Assembly (NCBI GenBank): GCA_021777055.1
Contig: JAIQZO010000044.1
Span: 1-64,000 of the forward strand
DNA from: Candidatus Anammoxibacter sp.
Lineage (GTDB): Bacteria > Planctomycetota > Brocadiia > Brocadiales > Anammoxibacteraceae
Length of the DNA: 64,000 nt
Direction of reading: 5' to 3'
Shown piece after piece: positions 53,186-62,913 of the stretch. The position numbers were made by a program, and so were the translations under genes. Under the pieces are notes generated by a model that was not told where the DNA came from, did not search any database, and worked only from the letters and a program-made list of their open reading frames with translations. Position 1 is the first letter of the stretch, and each line of letters begins with the position of its first letter.

Positions 53186-55168
53186 TCATTTCACACGAAG
53201 ATACATTCCCCAGGCATCCCCATCATCATAAGATTCTTTGCTAAAACTTTTCTTCTCTTCTCCTTTTGCGACAGACCAGGCAAACCAGGAAATCCCTTCC
53301 TTAACTGCTTTTATATTAAAACCTATCTCGCCTTTATCATCACTTACATCATTTAACTGCTCAATAATAACAAACTGGCGCAATTTAGCCCTCAGTCTTT
53401 TAGATATTTTAACTGAAACATTGGGATCACCATTAACAAGCTTTAATACACAAGAGACAGTGTCACCTAATTCCATGTTTAACACTTCAATACCACCATA
53501 AACCCTATCAAAAACTGTATTTTCACATTCAAATGTAAAGGATTTACCATTTGGTGGAGTTGGTGTATTTGTTGGTTGTGGCGTAATAGTGCTATCTGGT
53601 GTTGGCTCCGGACCAACGATCCCATCACACGAATCGACAACAACCAGCTTATAACTGTTCCCAGAACTTTCACCCAGTGGGAAAGAAGTCACTTCTATAA
53701 AATAAGTGCCAGGAGAAAGCTCTACGGGCCCTATTGATTCGGATTGTGGCCCTGTATTCTCCGATGAACCCATAGTATTTGCATTGGAATCAAACAAGTT
53801 CAAATCTAAATCATCAGCGCTACTACTGGAATCCAAAAACAGACTAAGATATTTTTTACTATTAATATTAACCCTAAAGACATCTCTAGAATCACGTTCA
53901 ATGAAATTGCCACGCCCCACCTCACCATTAACAGTTGCTATTGTTGCAATATTCTGAGCCTGAGAAAAAGAATCATTTGATTCATCTTCCGCTACATCAG
54001 CCCCTATAAAGAGAGGATCATTAATAATTATATCAATCGATTCAACAGACTGCCCTGCACCAACAGTAATCATGCTTGCACATTCGCCAATATCTCTATC
54101 GGTTTCATTGCCATTATAAAATTCAGGAACCCCTGGAAATGCAGCTGGTGTTGCCAATGGGCCAACGCCTGACGCATCAGAAAAAGATGGGTTTATTTGC
54201 TCAACAGACAAAAAGTAATCACCAGGTTCTAAACCACTTATTTCGTAAAACCCCAAAAACTGAGGATCGTTTATCCCACCGTCAGACTGATTATCAGGAT
54301 CAAGATGTAAAAAACCCGAGACACTGGAATATGCTTTTTCTCTTGGATCAGATACATTTCGAGCAATTATGTTCCCCCCCTGAAACGGGCTTATACCATC
54401 AGGCAAAAACACCCTACCGGAAATAGCCGCAGTACTACTTGCAAAGGAAGGCGCAGGATACAAAGTCGAAACAGTAGCGATATCATCAACTTTAAGAGTT
54501 ATGCCCATACCTTCAATGGCAAGAGGAAACATTAATGGTACATCCGTAGGATCAAAAGCAAATAATTGTTCAGCATTAACTTGTGTATGGTTCAACCCGA
54601 TATAATGTCCGAATTCATGAACAAATGTCCCTTTGAAATCTATTTCAGGCATGTCCGAAGGTGATGATATACCATCAAAGAATCGTCCGTTCAGTACAGC
54701 CCACCCATTTTCTACATGGCTTCTAGTACCGTCTTCATCTAAAGCAATATTAAAAGGGGCAGCAAACCCTATTGTAACCCTATTTGCAGAGAATCCAAAT
54801 ACAGCATCAGTAACACTCCCATCATCATCAAAAATGATAGGACTTGTGTCTGAATCTAAATCATTAAGAAACTCAAAAATATTATCACCTGTTATATCTT
54901 GTGGAAGCACACCATTTTGTTCAAACGCAACAGAAGAAGATTCAACATTTTCCCATACTTTAAAAAGTTCTCCGGTCACATTAATTGCTTCACTGTGTGA
55001 AAATAACCCCAAAGGGCCCTGATCAGGTGTAAATGGTATAACCGGTAATTGCCAGATAACCCTATCTCCTAATTTATTAACTATTAATGGCCCCCCAGCT
55101 TCACAATTAATAAATGCAAACATCGATGATACAGAAAAAGCCAGAAACAATATTACCTTAATCTTCAT
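53186..55168 (-). CDS. Secreted matrixin-type metalloprotease with PPC-like domain
   Basis: 660 residues with a signal peptide (about 1-23). The metzincin zinc site HEFGHYIGLNH (184-194) is followed by the Met-turn-like PLMFP. A carboxypeptidase-regulatory-like sandwich (SGRVFLPDGISPF, FYEISGLEPGDYFLSVEQ) comes next, then a PPC-like domain (RDVFRVNINSKKYLSLFL, SPGTYFIEVTS). A Pro/Thr linker (PEPTPDSTITPQPTNTP) precedes a C-terminal domain of about 110 residues. No PEP-CTERM tail is visible. It is an extracellular protease candidate. It overlaps the upstream partner gene by 4 nt. Confidence 0.88.
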   Translation of the reverse strand: MKIKVILFLAFSVSSMFAFINCEAGGPLIVNKLGDRVIWQLPVIPFTPDQGPLGLFSHSEAINVTGELFKVWENVESSSVAFEQNGVLPQDITGDNIFEFLNDLDSDTSPIIFDDDGSVTDAVFGFSANRVTIGFAAPFNIALDEDGTRSHVENGWAVLNGRFFDGISSPSDMPEIDFKGTFVHEFGHYIGLNHTQVNAEQLFAFDPTDVPLMFPLAIEGMGITLKVDDIATVSTLYPAPSFASSTAAISGRVFLPDGISPFQGGNIIARNVSDPREKAYSSVSGFLHLDPDNQSDGGINDPQFLGFYEISGLEPGDYFLSVEQINPSFSDASGVGPLATPAAFPGVPEFYNGNETDRDIGECASMITVGAGQSVESIDIIINDPLFIGADVAEDESNDSFSQAQNIATIATVNGEVGRGNFIERDSRDVFRVNINSKKYLSLFLDSSSSADDLDLNLFDSNANTMGSSENTGPQSESIGPVELSPGTYFIEVTSFPLGESSGNSYKLVVVDSCDGIVGPEPTPDSTITPQPTNTPTPPNGKSFTFECENTVFDRVYGGIEVLNMELGDTVSCVLKLVNGDPNVSVKISKRLRAKLRQFVIIEQLNDVSDDKGEIGFNIKAVKEGISWFAWSVAKGEEKKSFSKESYDDGDAWGMYLRVK

Positions 55169-55743
55169 TTATTATCCCCATTCTTTTTGGACTTATTTAA
55201 AGAATCTGCAATAATATTCCTAAGTATTTTATAATCAATTAATGTTGCCCCATTTTCTGAATGACGTAAGCTGCGAACATTTGCATTTTTAAGAAATTCC
55301 TTATAATTAAAAACCTCAACATGCTTTGGTTTTCCTGTTAAGAGATCGGGTATAATCGCCAACCTTCCCTGCGCCCCACCCACCGGGCTAGTCAGCCCAT
55401 ATCGACTTTTAGGATAAAGAAATAATAGCAGCTTTTCATTCTTTTTATATTTTGTTAAATGTGCTATTTCACTCCCATGTCCAAATTGCATAAATTTAAA
55501 ATTGTGCCCACCATCGCCTTTGATAACATCAAACGTCTCAATTTCTATAAATGTAACCTTTACGTTTTCATATTCCGGGTGAAATCCAGGTTTAACATTA
55601 ACACATTTGCCGGCAATTATATCTCCGGCAATTTGTGTCATCTTTTCCAGATTTACATTGAGCAATCGCCCTTCTGCTTTCTGGTGGCTAATAAAAACGG
55701 TAAAAATTAATAAGAATAAGGCCAAAAATAACAGCTTTTTCAT
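55165..55743 (-). CDS. Secreted hypothetical protein paired with the matrixin
   Basis: 192 residues with a signal peptide (to about HQKAEG). The core has IAGDIIAGKCVNVKPG, KVTFIEIETFDVIKG and KNEKLLLFLYPKSRYGLTSPVGGAQGR. This beta-rich pattern is often seen in small exported proteins encoded next to matrixin-like proteases. No function is known. The stop overlaps the matrixin start by 4 nt, so the two are translationally coupled. GGAGG ribosome site just upstream of the ATG. Confidence 0.75.
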   Translation of the reverse strand: MKKLLFLALFLLIFTVFISHQKAEGRLLNVNLEKMTQIAGDIIAGKCVNVKPGFHPEYENVKVTFIEIETFDVIKGDGGHNFKFMQFGHGSEIAHLTKYKKNEKLLLFLYPKSRYGLTSPVGGAQGRLAIIPDLLTGKPKHVEVFNYKEFLKNANVRSLRHSENGATLIDYKILRNIIADSLNKSKKNGDNK

Positions 55744-56661
55744 GAAAACCTCCTTAACTGAATGTATGATTATCCTGTAAAATCATAAGAATACTATGTA
55801 AGTAAAACAACGTGCCAAGCAAATGTAATTATTACTTCTTAATACTCTACTTATTTACATGCCAAATATCCATTAACAACTGTGTTTATCATATTTAAAG
55901 TATAAGACAACCCGATTGAATGGTAACAAATTTGGTATCTTCTGTCAATTTCCAAGATCTTAGTAATTCCATCATATTATAGAAGCTACAAAGAAGTTAG
56001 AATTCCTCTTATTTAGAGGATATTTAATGACATGGATATTGTAAATTAAGTCATTCGTTACTTATATAATCGGCGGGAACTGTCAATTAATTATCAGAAA
56101 ATTAATGACACTAATATGAGTGCTGAATCTTTTTATCCTCAAAGGTAATACTTCCAAATAAGAAGATAGCGTATCTCCACTTATGTTGATTATACTTTCT
56201 CTGCGTTCTTTATTTACAGTGGGAAATCAATTAATTATTAACAAAAGAGTCTGAAATTTCGTGCAGAGTATTTTGGGGAGAGGACTTATTAATTAAAAAC
56301 CTCATGTTCTATAATCCCATTTAGAAAGAAGGGTGATGGCATAACATGCGGTGTGTGTAATGCCATTTGAACTTATACTTATCATCCTTGGCAAAATATA
56401 GGTTCAAGAGCAAATCAATGTAACCCCAAGAGTTATTTAAACAAGCATTACACATTACTGATCCATAGTCATTAAGAATATCGAGTGTGGCCCAAGAATA
56501 AATGGGTAGATATCCACATTGATTTCCATAAAAGATCGGTATTTTATTATAAGTTCAAAGAAAATAAGAGAAAAGGAGACTTTAAGGCTGTGGTTACTAC
56601 TATCATTACCTCAAAAATAGTCTCATACCAATTAAAGTAGCTGGTAGTAATAGAAAAACCA
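55744..56661. other. Intergenic region with decayed DNA
   Basis: About 900 bp, AT-rich, with stops in every frame. The only short uninterrupted coding-like stretch is near 56490-56640 (beginning WVDIHIDFHKRSVFYYKF), which I cannot assign. It may be part of the ISL3 relic that follows. Confidence 0.4.
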
Positions 56662-56860
56662 TTGTCATGGATCCAAGAATTGAGGAAATCAAGTATTAAC
56701 AAAGAATTAAATAAAGGTTTAAATTCTTTTGCTCAAGCATCAAAAACTAAAGCTAGAAGTTTTTGTAGTATACGTTATTCTAAGATTGTAACGTTTTTGG
56801 TAATGGGTAAGCTTGATTTTACTCAAATGAATAAACCCTACTTACCAACGCACCCCCCTA
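56662..56860 (+). pseudogene. C-terminal relic of an ISL3-family transposase
   Basis: The frame LNSFAQASKTKARSFCSIRY, then VTFLVMGKLDF and PYLPTHP, follows the C-terminal signature of ISL3/IS204-type transposases (LNSxIQAAKAKARGYRxxxNFIxMxYLIAGKLDF then LPTHS). The DDE catalytic core is missing upstream, where stops accumulate. It is a dead insertion-sequence fragment; the 110-codon frame continues into unrelated sequence. Confidence 0.55.
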
Positions 56861-57022
56861 AAAAAGCTTTATTATCATACCCGGAAAACATCTGTTTTAC
56901 CTCATTCATAAAACACAAAAGGATTAACAATTTATCACAGGAAATAGGAGTGGTCCTCTGGAAACAACCGATAGCAGAACCAACAAAATGTTAGCAACGG
57001 ACAACATTTTCAAGGTTGCACA

Positions 57023-58108
57023 TCAACTTTCCACATTTATAATGGTAAGTCCTGTAGGTGGAGCTGGGGCAGTCTTATCAGTTTCAATAACCGTGTCAGT
57101 TCCACCAATAACATAGTCAGGTCCAATATAGGTAGTGCTTATAACAATATCATCTATTGCATACCATTGTTCTGGTTCACCTGATTGAAGTGCATAAGGG
57201 TTATTGTTGTTCCCACCAATTTGAACGTAATTCCATTGCTTTCGTGGACTCACTTGCGCTCCCTCATCACCCCAAGCTAAACCAGTAATATTGGCAATCA
57301 ACTTTCCATCAAACCAAAACTTATGTTCACCGTCAGCAACGCCAACAACAGTGTTAAGCTTTAGATAGAATTCCAAGCAATGCCATTGCCCATCTCCAAT
57401 CATACCGGCATCCCAAAAATCCATACTGGTGCCCTCCGTATCTTTAAAGTATGTGTTATCTGAACTTGAATGACTGGGGGTTGCAGATGCAGGATAATAA
57501 GTGTTCTCAAAACGATATGAAGAAAAATATGCTATGGGATAAGTACCACTTCCCCACTTTGCTAAATCAGGAATAAAAAGAGGGCCATGACTACCGTCTT
57601 GAAAAAATGTAAAAGGATTACCGCCATTAAAATGGGATATATGTAAGAATTTCTGAATTGGAGAAGTGCTTGTTGCCCATTGCCATCCTGGTTGAAATTT
57701 GATAAAAAGCCTAACATATAGTTCAGGGAAACCAACAGAATCAAGTTCAATATTTAGCAATCCATCACTTGCCCAGCCACAATTATCACAAAGCTCACTC
57801 CAATAAGTTAAGGCCTTTCCAGATGCGCCCCTATAGTTAGTAGAATCTATCTCCATTGTACTGTTTTTTGAATTATTATAAGCACTTGCCTGCATTCTCC
57901 ATCCAGCATAACCATCCGGTGCAGTTGTACATCCAATACCGCATTCCTCTGACATTTGACCTGAACTTGGTTGCACAGGTCCCCAATCGTCATGATTATC
58001 AAAATTATCTTCAAAAAGTATTGCTCCCCAGGAACATTGGGAAAATAGAATTGATAGACAAAAGAGAGACAGCAACATCGCCAATTTAACTTGTTTATTG
58101 TTCAACAT
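57023..58108 (-). CDS. Secreted concanavalin-like (polysaccharide lyase/glucanase-type) protein, apparently truncated
   Basis: 361 residues with a signal peptide (about 1-28, ending CSWGA). The mature part opens ILFEDNFDNHDDWG and contains ELYVRLFIKFQPGWQWATS, GDGQWHCLEFYLKLN, HKFWFDGKLIANI and IDDIVISTTYIGPDY. This is the jelly-roll layout of polysaccharide-lyase-like and heparin-lyase-like proteins. It ends DKTAPAPPTGLTIINVES, where related proteins continue into a FN3, dockerin or anchoring domain, so the C-terminus seems to have been lost. IS relics lie on both sides, which fits truncation by rearrangement. The catalytic activity is not determinable. Confidence 0.65.
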   Translation of the reverse strand: MLNNKQVKLAMLLSLFCLSILFSQCSWGAILFEDNFDNHDDWGPVQPSSGQMSEECGIGCTTAPDGYAGWRMQASAYNNSKNSTMEIDSTNYRGASGKALTYWSELCDNCGWASDGLLNIELDSVGFPELYVRLFIKFQPGWQWATSTSPIQKFLHISHFNGGNPFTFFQDGSHGPLFIPDLAKWGSGTYPIAYFSSYRFENTYYPASATPSHSSSDNTYFKDTEGTSMDFWDAGMIGDGQWHCLEFYLKLNTVVGVADGEHKFWFDGKLIANITGLAWGDEGAQVSPRKQWNYVQIGGNNNNPYALQSGEPEQWYAIDDIVISTTYIGPDYVIGGTDTVIETDKTAPAPPTGLTIINVES

Positions 58109-58171
58109 AATGTTTCCCTTTGTAACAAATTATTAAAATTATATTATTCTCGCTAAAACCTATTTTTACAA

Positions 58172-58330
58172 AATTGTTGTTAAGTCATCGTGCATCTACA
58201 TAGCTGATCGGTGACTATTGCCGCAAAAAGGCGGTTGATACTAGTAACTCCTTAAGGGTTTGAACTTTTATTATTCATCAAAATCAGCGCAATAGAGTGA
58301 TAGATTTTTTTTAAAAGTTCTGCTTTTTAC
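58172..58330 (+). repeat. Possible diverged family 2 repeat
   Basis: GTTGTTAAGTCATCGTGCAT and ACATAGCTGATCGGTGACTA resemble the family 2 interior at 21364-21400. The match is weak elsewhere. Confidence 0.3.
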
Positions 58331-58412
58331 TTTTAACCAGTTACTACTAACTACGCTTAAAAGAGTTGTTTAAATTAGTATCATATCTATCGTCAATTGG
58401 TTCGTTTACTTA

Positions 58413-58515
58413 CTAATCTTTAATATATCTTCTTGCTTTAACTTCATCTAAAACAACTGTATTAACATAGTATCCCCTTACCTGAAAGCTATGCCCCTTA
58501 AAGTTCCTGTTGGAT
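58413..58515 (-). pseudogene. C-terminal relic of an IS200/IS605-type TnpA
   Basis: Minus-strand reading gives NFKGHSFQVRGYYVNTVVLD then EVKARRYIKD and a stop (58413-58415). This follows the TnpA motif FWxRGYxVxTVGxDExxIRxYI. Upstream sequence up to about 58660 may be further decayed parts, but no catalytic HUH or Tyr motif is intact. Confidence 0.5.
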
Positions 58516-59078
58516 CTCCACTATATAACTATAAATAATAAAGCAAATAATATGCCGACATTTGCCATACTGCGATGTATTTGCTGTTGTAACGTGAATA
58601 TTAGCTATATGTTGTGCTATGTTTGGTGTGAATACATGTTTCTGCTTTCTCCCCTATAATGTTATGAACCTTACATCTAAATGAATATTATGTTATATTT
58701 CTAACGTAAAGAATTTGCTTTTACCCTGAACTGTAGAAAAGCATAGTATGGTGTATTTCCAGATTGGATCAGATGAGATTTTTCTTTAAATCAGGCATGA
58801 AGGACAAATTCAACAAGAACAGTCTTTCAATAATCTGCAATTGATAACCGCAACTTTGATGCCAATTACTAAACTTCACATAACAGCATCATATGCCACA
58901 AGAATACAGACTTTAGGAGATTTACAGTTAGCAGAGAAAACTAGAAAATGTAGTGATTATGTGCACTTCCAAGAGTTGTGCGTCATAAACAGACACTATC
59001 CTAAAGATTAATGACACACCATCTTTCATTCACTTCGTCATAAATAATTGTCACAAATCCTGTTTAGAAAAAAAGCAG
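58516..59078. other. Intergenic region, no gene recognised
   Basis: About 560 bp of AT-rich sequence with many stops. Nothing beyond the possible N-terminal debris of the IS200 relic is visible. Confidence 0.35.
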
Positions 59079-60047
59079 CTAAACAACATTTGGCGTGCGT
59101 ACAAATTCTTTTACTAATGCCACACCACGCGCTAATAAATATACGGATGCTATTACTACACATTGGCCAAATAATATAGGGTTTAATAATCTATTTCTAG
59201 ACCTAAGCACCATCAAAGTAGAACAAGTAAACATAAAAAATAAAAATGTAATGGCAATCTTAAAATTCAGAAAAGTCGTAAATACTACTAATGCAAAACA
59301 AATCAAGAAAAAAGCGGGTAATATTATGCTTGGAGCTTCATAATACCTATATCCACTTTTCCCCCAATGTTTAAAACTATCTTGCCCTCGCCACAATTCT
59401 CTGCAAAACAGATCTTTTAAACTACGTGATTCTCTAAGGTGTATAGAATAAACTCTTTTATCTAACATTATATCACCCATTACAGAAAGGCGTTCACATA
59501 AATCGTAGTCTTCACATGTTATGAGGTTTTCATCAAAACCATTTACCGCATCAAAAGCATCTTTTCTTAACAATATATTTGATGTCCCAATCCATTTAAC
59601 TTTGATTGCTTTACTTGAAATATCAATACCCCTTCTTTTGTTCAAACGGAAAACTGACTTTTCAACCCACGAGGCATTATCAAAGTCTGGACAAACTTTG
59701 GTACCTACAGCAACCACGTTTGTATTGGAGAAATGTTCTTTAGTTAACCGTAACCATTTCTCATTAATAACACAATCTGCATCAATAAACGCAATAAAAT
59801 TACCTTTTGCAATAGAAGCTCCAATATTTCTTGATGATCCGGCACTCATCTTTTTATTTTGAAAAACTTTACAACCGGCGTTTTTTGCAATTTTAACGGT
59901 ATTATCTGTCGAATCGTTATCAACAACAATTATCTCATATGCATGATGATTACCAAATGCTTTCTCTATAGATTCTAAACATAACATTAAAAATTGCTCT
60001 TCATTTCTTGCTGGAATTACTACAGATATTTCAACTTCGCCATTCAT
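59079..60047 (-). CDS. Glycosyltransferase family 2 with C-terminal membrane helices
   Basis: About 322 residues from the ATG at 60047 (MNGEVEISVVIPARNE). The GT-A fold shows EIIVVDNDSTDNTVKIAKNA and the DxD motif in FIDADCVINEKWL, followed by KWIGTSNILLRKDAFDAVNGF. Two or three hydrophobic helices lie near residues 235-315. It probably adds a sugar to a lipid-linked polysaccharide intermediate. An in-frame TTG at 60083 is less likely. Confidence 0.9.
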   Translation of the reverse strand: MNGEVEISVVIPARNEEQFLMLCLESIEKAFGNHHAYEIIVVDNDSTDNTVKIAKNAGCKVFQNKKMSAGSSRNIGASIAKGNFIAFIDADCVINEKWLRLTKEHFSNTNVVAVGTKVCPDFDNASWVEKSVFRLNKRRGIDISSKAIKVKWIGTSNILLRKDAFDAVNGFDENLITCEDYDLCERLSVMGDIMLDKRVYSIHLRESRSLKDLFCRELWRGQDSFKHWGKSGYRYYEAPSIILPAFFLICFALVVFTTFLNFKIAITFLFFMFTCSTLMVLRSRNRLLNPILFGQCVVIASVYLLARGVALVKEFVRTPNVV

Positions 60048-60187
60048 TTTATTATTTAAGAAAGAGGTTGAATAACATTGCAAATTTCTGAACCAATATA
60101 TAATTGTTTAATTGAAAAAAGGTACAAAATCGAGAATTCACATCTTATTATTTCCTACTATTTCTTCATTACAACAAGAACACGTGC

Positions 60188-61537
60188 TTAATTGGAATTT
60201 AACCCTTTTATTAGTCTCAGTTTGCCAGATTTCTCACGCTTAATTTCATCAACTTTGACGAACCTAATCTTAGCGTATGCTCCATAACCGTCCTTAATTT
60301 TCTCTTCTATAAAGTGTTCCGTATTAATCCCATATGAATTTCCCGGTACTACTCTAATTGTGAAATTTTCATAATCATCTTGGATAATTTGAAAAGCAGA
60401 AATACCCAACCCTTTTTTCTTTACCTCTTCAAATATATACATAAAAAACTCCCCATGAAACATCTTTCCTTCTCTATTGTAAACTAAATCATATGCCCTA
60501 CCTACAATATCTTTAATTGTACTAAGGGACCGAGAACATTTACATTGTACGTTTGAGAAACTTGCGAAATCTCCCAATCTGTATCTAATTAGAGGCATAG
60601 CAAAATTATTTAATTCAGTTACTACAATTTCACCAATCTGGTTAGGTTCGCATGGTTTATTACCATCAACAATTTCGACGAGCATGTTTTCATCATTAAT
60701 ATGCATAGAACCTTCCTCACATTCATGTGCAATGGTCCCAATCTCGCCACATCCATATTCATTAAAAACTTTAGTTTCATATATCCTTTCCAATAACTTA
60801 CGATGGGAACTCGTTAATACTTCAGAAGTTGTAATAACTGCTTTTAAAGGAAAACATAATCTATAATGTCCTGATTCAAGAAACTCCGCAAAGCGCGTCA
60901 TCATAGACACATAACCATAAAGATATACCGGTTTGTAATAGTTCAGAATACGAATATACTCTACCATAGATTGTTCTGAAAACGAAAATGCAGAGAACCT
61001 CTTTCGGTTATTAGCAAAATCTACTAATTTGGATCTCAACTTTTCCTTTTTTGCAATAGGTACTCCCCAAAACCTACCTTGCTTATCACCAATCTTTATA
61101 TTAGCCCAACTAAACCCACGATAGTTACCCGCAAATTCCTGAGCAATTGCTGATTTAGATTTTAGAATTGTAACTGCCTGTCCGGTAGAACCACCAGTAG
61201 TTTTCTTTACCAAAGCCCCTTTGTAATTTTCGCTTAAGAGTTTACTCTGGTGCTTTACTAATTCTGATTTAGTGATAAACGGATAAGATTGAAAATCATC
61301 CATAGTAATTGATGATTTAATCGGAATGTTTTGAAAAGTATCTCCGTAATATTTTACATTTTCTCGAGCGTAATTAATCAATCTTACTAACTTTTTCGTT
61401 TTCATCATCTGAAGAGTGTCATGTGACAACCATTGATTCTTTTCAAATACCTTCAGGTAATGACCAAACTGTTCTCCACGAACAAAAAGGATGGGAAATA
61501 AGATTAAATATTTGTTAAACAATTGATTTAAATTCAT
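60188..61537 (-). CDS. Adenylate-forming enzyme, phenylacetate-CoA ligase/CapK-like
   Basis: 449 residues. The ATP-binding loop TTGGSTGQAVTI and the NEYGCGEIGTIAHECE motif define the PaaK/CapK branch of adenylate-forming enzymes. IRYRLGDFASF and a C-terminal VDEIKREKSGKLRLI complete the fold. CapK-type genes are common in capsule and exopolysaccharide clusters, where they probably activate an acyl or amino acid for polymer decoration. The context with GT2, GT4 and flippase favours this over aromatic degradation. Confidence 0.85.
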   Translation of the reverse strand: MNLNQLFNKYLILFPILFVRGEQFGHYLKVFEKNQWLSHDTLQMMKTKKLVRLINYARENVKYYGDTFQNIPIKSSITMDDFQSYPFITKSELVKHQSKLLSENYKGALVKKTTGGSTGQAVTILKSKSAIAQEFAGNYRGFSWANIKIGDKQGRFWGVPIAKKEKLRSKLVDFANNRKRFSAFSFSEQSMVEYIRILNYYKPVYLYGYVSMMTRFAEFLESGHYRLCFPLKAVITTSEVLTSSHRKLLERIYETKVFNEYGCGEIGTIAHECEEGSMHINDENMLVEIVDGNKPCEPNQIGEIVVTELNNFAMPLIRYRLGDFASFSNVQCKCSRSLSTIKDIVGRAYDLVYNREGKMFHGEFFMYIFEEVKKKGLGISAFQIIQDDYENFTIRVVPGNSYGINTEHFIEEKIKDGYGAYAKIRFVKVDEIKREKSGKLRLIKGLNSN

Positions 61538-61705
61538 TGTGTTGGTTCACCGAAAAACGGATTTTTCACACTTTCAAAATTAGAGGGTAGATATAGATGC
61601 AATGTCTGAAACCATGAGGTATTCTTACGTTTTAGAGGTGATCTAGATTGTCATCTATAATTAATTCTTGAATTAATTATAGAAATAAATCACTATTTAA
61701 TCCTA

Positions 61706-62815
61706 TCAAACAACCAATTCACGATAGCCGTCTACATAGTTTTCTGCTGTGTGATATGGATCTATATTAGTTTCAGCCCAAACACGTGCATTCTTTTCAA
61801 ATTTGTCGCGTAACTCTTTAGAATTAGCCAGTTCGTCGAGAACCATTGTTAAAGCATCAATATCATCGGGTGGGACAAGTCGACCTGTCTCATTATCAAT
61901 TATTAGTTCCGGAATACCACCTACAGTTGTTGAGATTATACATTTTCCGATGCACATGGCTTCTAAAATTACTCGCGGCATTGTATCTGCAATAGTGGGT
62001 AAAACAAACACATCACATTGTCTTAACAATTCTACTATGTCTAAACGATGGTTATAAAGATGGACTTTGTCTGCTATCCCATGTTGTTGTATTAGTGATT
62101 TTATTTCTTCCGGGTAACCGTCAAGTGTCCAATTGCCTCCCACTAATAGAAGATCCGCGTCTGTTGTCATATTGGCAAAAGCATTTACCAATACATGGAT
62201 ACCTTTACGTTTTTCTAACTGTCCTAGAAACAAAAATCGTATGCGTCCACTTACTTTTGGAACTATGGGAGATTGTAGCCCTCCGCTCTCTTCAATTCTA
62301 GTTCTATTCACAAAATTACCGACTATTGAAACTTTATTCTTATTTGGGGAATTGAGTAGCTCTGCTGCTTGGGATTTACAAATAGCAAAATATTTGTTAA
62401 TCCAGCGACATGAATAATTTCTTTTAGAGTATTCTCCACCTGCACGAGCTGCAATTGGAATCCCAAGAAGTTTAGCGGCAAAAGCTAATGAAGGCCCCCA
62501 AGAGACATAATTAAGATGAATAACCTGTATCTTGTGTTTTTTTAACCTTACCAACCATTTTAATGTGCTGAGCAAATAGTTAATAATACCCAGGCGTGAG
62601 TATTGCCTACTATGCCCCGGGATTACCGCAATACCTCTTTCATTTAATAACGGATAAAACTCTGCACCAATTTTACCGGTTAGATTTAAGTTAATCACCA
62701 TGTCTTTACTGTAGAGTCCTAAATCTAAAATGTCGTTAGTAGAACCAATTTTCGTATTAAATTTATCTATTTCGATCAATATATTTAGACCCTGCTGTTC
62801 CATTTTCATATCCAT
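61706..62815 (-). CDS. Glycosyltransferase family 4
   Basis: 369 residues of GT-B type. The donor-binding half shows IRFLFLGQLEKRKGIHVLVN, ADLLLVGGNW and the E-x7-E motif region PRVILEAMCIGKCII with TTVGGIPELIIDNETGRLVP. It transfers an NDP-activated sugar during polysaccharide assembly. It is in the same strand block as the CapK-like, GT2 and flippase genes. Confidence 0.92.
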   Translation of the reverse strand: MDMKMEQQGLNILIEIDKFNTKIGSTNDILDLGLYSKDMVINLNLTGKIGAEFYPLLNERGIAVIPGHSRQYSRLGIINYLLSTLKWLVRLKKHKIQVIHLNYVSWGPSLAFAAKLLGIPIAARAGGEYSKRNYSCRWINKYFAICKSQAAELLNSPNKNKVSIVGNFVNRTRIEESGGLQSPIVPKVSGRIRFLFLGQLEKRKGIHVLVNAFANMTTDADLLLVGGNWTLDGYPEEIKSLIQQHGIADKVHLYNHRLDIVELLRQCDVFVLPTIADTMPRVILEAMCIGKCIISTTVGGIPELIIDNETGRLVPPDDIDALTMVLDELANSKELRDKFEKNARVWAETNIDPYHTAENYVDGYRELVV

Positions 62816-62913
62816 TAACCCTATGAAGTTAATTTATTAACCAAGTTGCATGCAGATTTGCATTTGATATTTATTGCACAAAGAGTAACATTGTCACAAA
62901 ACTATAAAGAAAT

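Noticed and set aside
53560-53640. Pro/Thr-rich PEPTP stretch in the matrixin, considered as a PEP-CTERM signal
   Set aside because: It lies well inside the protein and is followed by a folded domain, with no terminal hydrophobic helix and basic cluster. It is a linker.
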